Shown here one piece after another: positions 6,405 to 9,096 of a stretch of 9,096 nt of DNA. A program made the position numbers and the translations under genes. The notes under the pieces were generated by a model, which worked only from the letters and a program-made list of their open reading frames with translations, was not told the DNA's origin and did no database searches. Position 1 is the stretch's first letter, and every line of letters starts with the position of its first letter. Source of the stretch: Bordetella parapertussis (lineage in GTDB: Bacteria > Pseudomonadota > Gammaproteobacteria > Burkholderiales > Burkholderiaceae_C); the NCBI GenBank assembly GCA_945900695.1, contig CAMDJU010000104.1, forward strand, positions 1-9,096. The letters are read 5' to 3'.

Positions 6405-6408
6405 TCAT

Positions 6409-7386
6409 ATGAATCAACGGCGGTTTTTGCTGCGCATTTTGCTCAGTTTTGTGTGCCTGGGGGCTGGGTCAGTGGCCATGGCACAAAGTTTTCCCAGTAA
6501 ACCCATGCGCCTGATCGTGCCGTTCGCAGTGGGCGGCTCTTCAGACGTGATGGCACGCGGGTTGGCCAAGCAGTTATCAGATCAAATGGGCACGCAAGTG
6601 GTGGTGGAGAACCGACCCGGTGGTGGCGGCGGCGTGGCCATGGAAGCGGTGGTGAAATCAGCGGCCGATGGCCACACCTTGCTTTACGGCACCATCGGCA
6701 CCAACAGCGTGGCGCCGGTTTTGTTCAAAAACCTGCCTGTCGATCCGGTCAAAGACCTGGTCCCTGTCTCGTTGCTGGCGTTGAACCCCAGTGTGTTGAT
6801 CGTGAATGCGGCGCTACCGATACAAACGGTGGGTGAATTGATCGCTTATGCCAAGGCCAACCCAGGCAAGCTCAGTTACGCATCGGCTGGCAATGGATCT
6901 ATTTCCCATTTGGCCACCGAGTTGCTCAAGACCACGGCCCAAATTGACATCTTGCACATTCCCTACAAAGGGGGCGGAGCGGCGTCGGCCGATTTGTTGG
7001 CGGGCAACGTCTCCATGATGATTGAGACCATCACCAATGCGATGACATTGGTCAAATCGGGCAAGGTGCGCGCCATTGCCAACTCTGGCAGCAAGCGCTG
7101 GTCCACTGCCCCAGAATTGCCCACCTTCATCGAGTCGGGTGTGCCAGGCTTCCAAGTTGACAGCTGGACAGGCTTGTTTGTGGCCACAGGCACACCCAAG
7201 GCCGTGGTGGATCGGCTCAATGCCGAATTGGTCAAGGCCGCACGCGACCCGGCTTACCGCACTGCGATGAACAACATTGGCGTGGAGGCGACCAGTTCTT
7301 CCCCCGAAGCCTTTGCCAGTTTTGTGCGTGCTGAAATGAACAAATGGGCGCGGGTGGTTCAAATCACAGACACCAAGGTGGATTGA
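6409..7386 (+). CDS. Bug (TctC-type) periplasmic solute-binding protein
   Basis: A tripartite-tricarboxylate-transporter receptor of the Bug family, which binds small carboxylates, amino acids or related compounds in the periplasm. The 325-residue protein has a signal peptide: MNQRRFLLR, a hydrophobic stretch, then cleavage probably after AMA (residue 25). The mature part starts SFPSKPMRLIVPFAVGGSSDVMAR (27-50) and carries VVENRPGGGGG (65-75), LSYASAGNGSISHLATELL (155-173) and LHIPYKGGGAASADLLAGNV (182-201), all Bug signatures. Betaproteobacteria have many such genes without tctA/tctB membrane partners; none are visible here, so it is an orphan that may share a transporter encoded elsewhere or act as a sensor. 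The ligand is unknown; divergence from a dioxygenase suggests its substrate or a related acid. The start is set by GGGAGG. It ends 51 bp before the Nudix gene on the same strand. Confidence 0.96.
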   Translation: MNQRRFLLRILLSFVCLGAGSVAMAQSFPSKPMRLIVPFAVGGSSDVMARGLAKQLSDQMGTQVVVENRPGGGGGVAMEAVVKSAADGHTLLYGTIGTNSVAPVLFKNLPVDPVKDLVPVSLLALNPSVLIVNAALPIQTVGELIAYAKANPGKLSYASAGNGSISHLATELLKTTAQIDILHIPYKGGGAASADLLAGNVSMMIETITNAMTLVKSGKVRAIANSGSKRWSTAPELPTFIESGVPGFQVDSWTGLFVATGTPKAVVDRLNAELVKAARDPAYRTAMNNIGVEATSSSPEAFASFVRAEMNKWARVVQITDTKVD

Positions 7387-7437
7387 ATCTCCCCAAGCTT
7401 TTGCCCCAAGGGCCCATGAATCTTCCCATCTGCGCAA

Positions 7438-8286
7438 ATGCCATCGAGTCGGTTTCGCCAATCGCTCTCCAGCGCTGATTTGGCGCATTTGCAAGCCCTG
7501 CGGGATGGCGCTGTCGCGCCAAGCCCGGTCGATTCATACCGTTTTCTGATGGGTGCTCAGCCCTTGGGTTGGGTGAGGCGCCAAGATGTGCAAGCCCTTC
7601 AGTTGGCTTTGCCGGGTGCCAGTGGTTTGCTTGACCACGTGTGTTGGGACGCTGAGAAAAACACACCCGTGCAGCGTTCGCAGGCCTTGGCCTTGGCGGC
7701 CCAAAACCTGCGCGATCAAGGCTTGATCAAGGGTTGGCGCGATGAGTGTTACAGCCATTGGGGTGCTATTTCACATGACCCCGATCTGGCGCTGCCTGAG
7801 TGGTTTCGCCTGGAGCGCTCGGCTTTTCGATTTTTTGGCCTGCGCAGCCATGCGGTTCACATCAATGGCTTCACATCAGATGGGCGCATGTGGTGCGCAC
7901 GCCGTGCGCTCAGCAAAGCCACCGACCCGGGCCGCTTGGACAATCTGGCGGCTGGGGGCTTGGCGGCCGACGAAACCGTTTTGCAATGTGCTGTGCGCGA
8001 GTTGGGGGAAGAGGCGGGACTGGTGCCGAGTTTGGCGCAACACATTCAGCGCGCGGGTCGCATCACCACGGCACGCACAGAGCCAGAGGGTTGGCACGAC
8101 GAGACGCTGTTGGTGTTCAACTTGTGCGTGCCTGAGGCGGTGGTTCCGCACAACACCGATGGCGAGGTCAGCGAGTTTGTATGCCTCACACCCGCAGAGG
8201 TGATGCAGCGCATCCAAGCGGCTGATTTTTCCAAGGACGCCGCCTGCGTGATCGCCCAAGGGATATTGGGCGACCCAGGCCCTTGA
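7438..8286 (+). CDS. Nudix hydrolase with N-terminal DUF4743 domain
   Basis: A 282-residue hydrolase of nucleoside-diphosphate-linked or similar compounds. Residues up to about 130 resemble DUF4743. The next part has HAVHINGFT (138-146), then MWCARRALSKATDPGRLDNL (151-170), followed by a perfect Nudix box, G173-x5-E179-x7-R187-E188-L-x-E191-E192-x-G194-L (GX5EX7REUXEEXGU), so the metal-binding catalytic helix is intact. Eukaryotic homologues with this architecture (yeast YJR142W, Arabidopsis NUDX20/24) are reported to hydrolyse oxidised or oxo-thiamin diphosphate, so a thiamin-damage clean-up role is a reasonable inference, not a demonstration. The DUF4743 domain resembles part of thiamin pyrophosphokinase-related proteins. 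The start is ATG 7438, with no good Shine-Dalgarno; a short overlapping frame at 7416-7478 is not favoured. Downstream it converges on ppk2, with a 78-bp gap. The function is not linked to bug by sequence. Confidence 0.95.
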   Translation: MPSSRFRQSLSSADLAHLQALRDGAVAPSPVDSYRFLMGAQPLGWVRRQDVQALQLALPGASGLLDHVCWDAEKNTPVQRSQALALAAQNLRDQGLIKGWRDECYSHWGAISHDPDLALPEWFRLERSAFRFFGLRSHAVHINGFTSDGRMWCARRALSKATDPGRLDNLAAGGLAADETVLQCAVRELGEEAGLVPSLAQHIQRAGRITTARTEPEGWHDETLLVFNLCVPEAVVPHNTDGEVSEFVCLTPAEVMQRIQAADFSKDAACVIAQGILGDPGP

Positions 8287-8307
8287 TTTCGCAGCCCATT
8301 GCGCTTT

Positions 8308-8342
8308 GTTGAATGGGTCAAGTCCAAAACAAACCATTCAAC
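8308..8342. terminator. Stem-loop between convergent Nudix and ppk2 genes
   Basis: GTTGAATGG (8308-8316) and CCATTCAAC (8334-8342) form a perfect 9-bp stem with a 17-base loop, in the middle of the 78-bp convergent gap. The loop is long and neither side ends in a clear T-run, so it may be a weak bidirectional terminator or transcript-end structure. Confidence 0.45.
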
Positions 8343-8364
8343 CGATCAGGTTGTCGATACGCAG

Positions 8365-9096
8365 TCAGTATTTTTCGGGAACGATCATGTCTTGGGGCAC
8401 GGGGGCGCGGATGTAGTCTGGGTTGCGAACCCGCGCGGGCAGTGAAATTTCCGCATGTTCCACTTCGTGGTAGTCGAACTGACCCAGCAAATGGTCGATG
8501 CAATTGAGCCGTGCGCGCTTTTTGTCCACGGCTTGCACCACCCACCATGGCGCTTCAGGGATATGGGTGCGCTCGATCATGGTTTCTTTGGCGCGGGTGT
8601 AGTCCTCCCAGCGACGGCGGCTCTCCAAATCCATGGGGCTCAATTTCCATTGCTTCAAAGGGTCGTGGATGCGCCCTAAAAATCGCGCGTGTTGTTCGTC
8701 GTCGGTGATGGAGAACCAATACTTCAGTAACTTGATGCCACTGCGCCCCAGCATTTTTTCAAATTCTGGAACCGAGCGAAAAAATTCCTCGTACTCCTCT
8801 TCCGAGCAAAACCCCATCACCCGCTCAACGCCAGCGCGGTTGTACCAACTGCGGTCAAACAGAACAATTTCTCCCGCCGCAGGCAGGTGTGCTGCGTAGC
8901 GTTGAAAGTACCACTGTGTGCGTTCGCGGTCGTTGGGCGCGGGCAGTGCGGTGACCCGGCACACCCGTGGGTTGAGCCGTTGGGTGATGCGCTTGATGAC
9001 GCCGCCTTTGCCCGCCGCATCGCGGCCCTCAAACAAAATAACCACCTTTTGCTTGGTGGCCACCACCCAATCTTGCAGCTTGACCAGTTCACCTTG
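8365..9096 (-). CDS. ppk2: Polyphosphate kinase 2 (PPK2), N-terminal end outside window
   Basis: PPK2 transfers phosphate between inorganic polyphosphate and nucleotides, mostly in the direction of polyphosphate-driven nucleotide phosphorylation, in the cytoplasm. The visible 243 residues run from the right edge (QGELVKLQDWVVATKQ) to the stop at 8365, ending QDMIVPEKY. The open frame continues past 9096, so the start is not seen; a GTG at 9066 lies within the conserved region and is not the true start. Walker A is FEGRDAAGKGG (22-32); a lid motif follows, PNDRERTQWYFQRY (54-67), and the Walker B/Mg region is IVLFDRSWYNRAGVERVMGF (77-96). The sequence WEDYTRAKETMIERTHIPEAPWWVV (163-187) is also typical. 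These fit a one-domain PPK2 of the class I type (usually ADP- or GDP-using); class assignment is inference. Convergent with the Nudix gene. Confidence 0.95.
   Translation of the reverse strand, partial: QGELVKLQDWVVATKQKVVILFEGRDAAGKGGVIKRITQRLNPRVCRVTALPAPNDRERTQWYFQRYAAHLPAAGEIVLFDRSWYNRAGVERVMGFCSEEEYEEFFRSVPEFEKMLGRSGIKLLKYWFSITDDEQHARFLGRIHDPLKQWKLSPMDLESRRRWEDYTRAKETMIERTHIPEAPWWVVQAVDKKRARLNCIDHLLGQFDYHEVEHAEISLPARVRNPDYIRAPVPQDMIVPEKY

Noticed and set aside
7416..7478. 20-aa leader-like frame overlapping the Nudix start, preceded by AAGGG
   Set aside because: The AAGGG is only three bases from the ATG, too close for good initiation, and the peptide has no attenuator-like composition.
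6814..7494. 226-aa minus-strand open frame opposite the bug gene
   Set aside because: Antisense to a strongly recognised Bug protein and runs into the Nudix start; no motif of its own.
7714..7732. Direct repeat of GATCAAGG
   Set aside because: Short and inside conserved-looking Nudix coding sequence (DQGLIKG); probably codon coincidence.
1..9096. Defence island, toxin-antitoxin pair, prophage, insertion sequence, CRISPR array, tRNA or rRNA
   Set aside because: No transposase, integrase, toxin, repeat array or RNA gene signature is visible; nearly all sequence is explained by ordinary metabolic and housekeeping genes.

Overview
The window looks like chromosomal DNA of a betaproteobacterium in the order Burkholderiales, most likely a Comamonadaceae relative (a Limnohabitans- or Rhodoferax-like freshwater organism would fit, but this is a guess). 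The basis is the fairly GC-rich composition with heavy use of TTG for leucine, the darP/pmbA divergent pair, an orphan Bug (TctC-type) solute-binding protein, and the close match of the proteins to betaproteobacterial families. Genes are packed tightly. No mobile element, CRISPR array, rRNA or tRNA is visible.

Layout. 1-761 (+): the 3' end of a cysE-type serine acetyltransferase, followed through an ATGA stop/start overlap by a small unrecognised protein of 112 aa. 809-2045 (-): darP (yjgA, 50S assembly factor) then mog (molybdopterin adenylyltransferase), overlapping by 8 bases. 2111-4413 (+): pmbA/tldE, divergent from darP across 65 bp, followed 5 bp later by an EamA-type drug/metabolite transporter with a probable TTG start. 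4461-5204 (-): a TerC-family membrane protein. 5354-6223 (-): a TauD/TfdA-type Fe(II)/2-oxoglutarate dioxygenase, divergent from a periplasmic Bug binding protein at 6409-7386 (+). 7438-8286 (+): a DUF4743-Nudix hydrolase. 8365-9096 (-): a PPK2-type polyphosphate kinase that runs off the right edge.

Most of the content is housekeeping: cysteine synthesis, ribosome assembly, molybdenum cofactor, TldD/TldE proteolysis, metal export, nucleotide clean-up and polyphosphate use. The most accessory-like part is the tauD/bug divergent pair, which may handle a small organic acid or sulfonate of unknown identity. Its 185-bp intergenic region holds an imperfect dyad overlapping a possible -10 element.

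I do not see a clearly new multi-gene system. The items most worth a second look are the unrecognised protein coupled to cysE, the tauD/bug intergenic dyad, an overlapping back-to-back -10 between darP and pmbA, a switch-like repeat downstream of tauD, and a 19-base exact repeat shared by mog and the Nudix gene.
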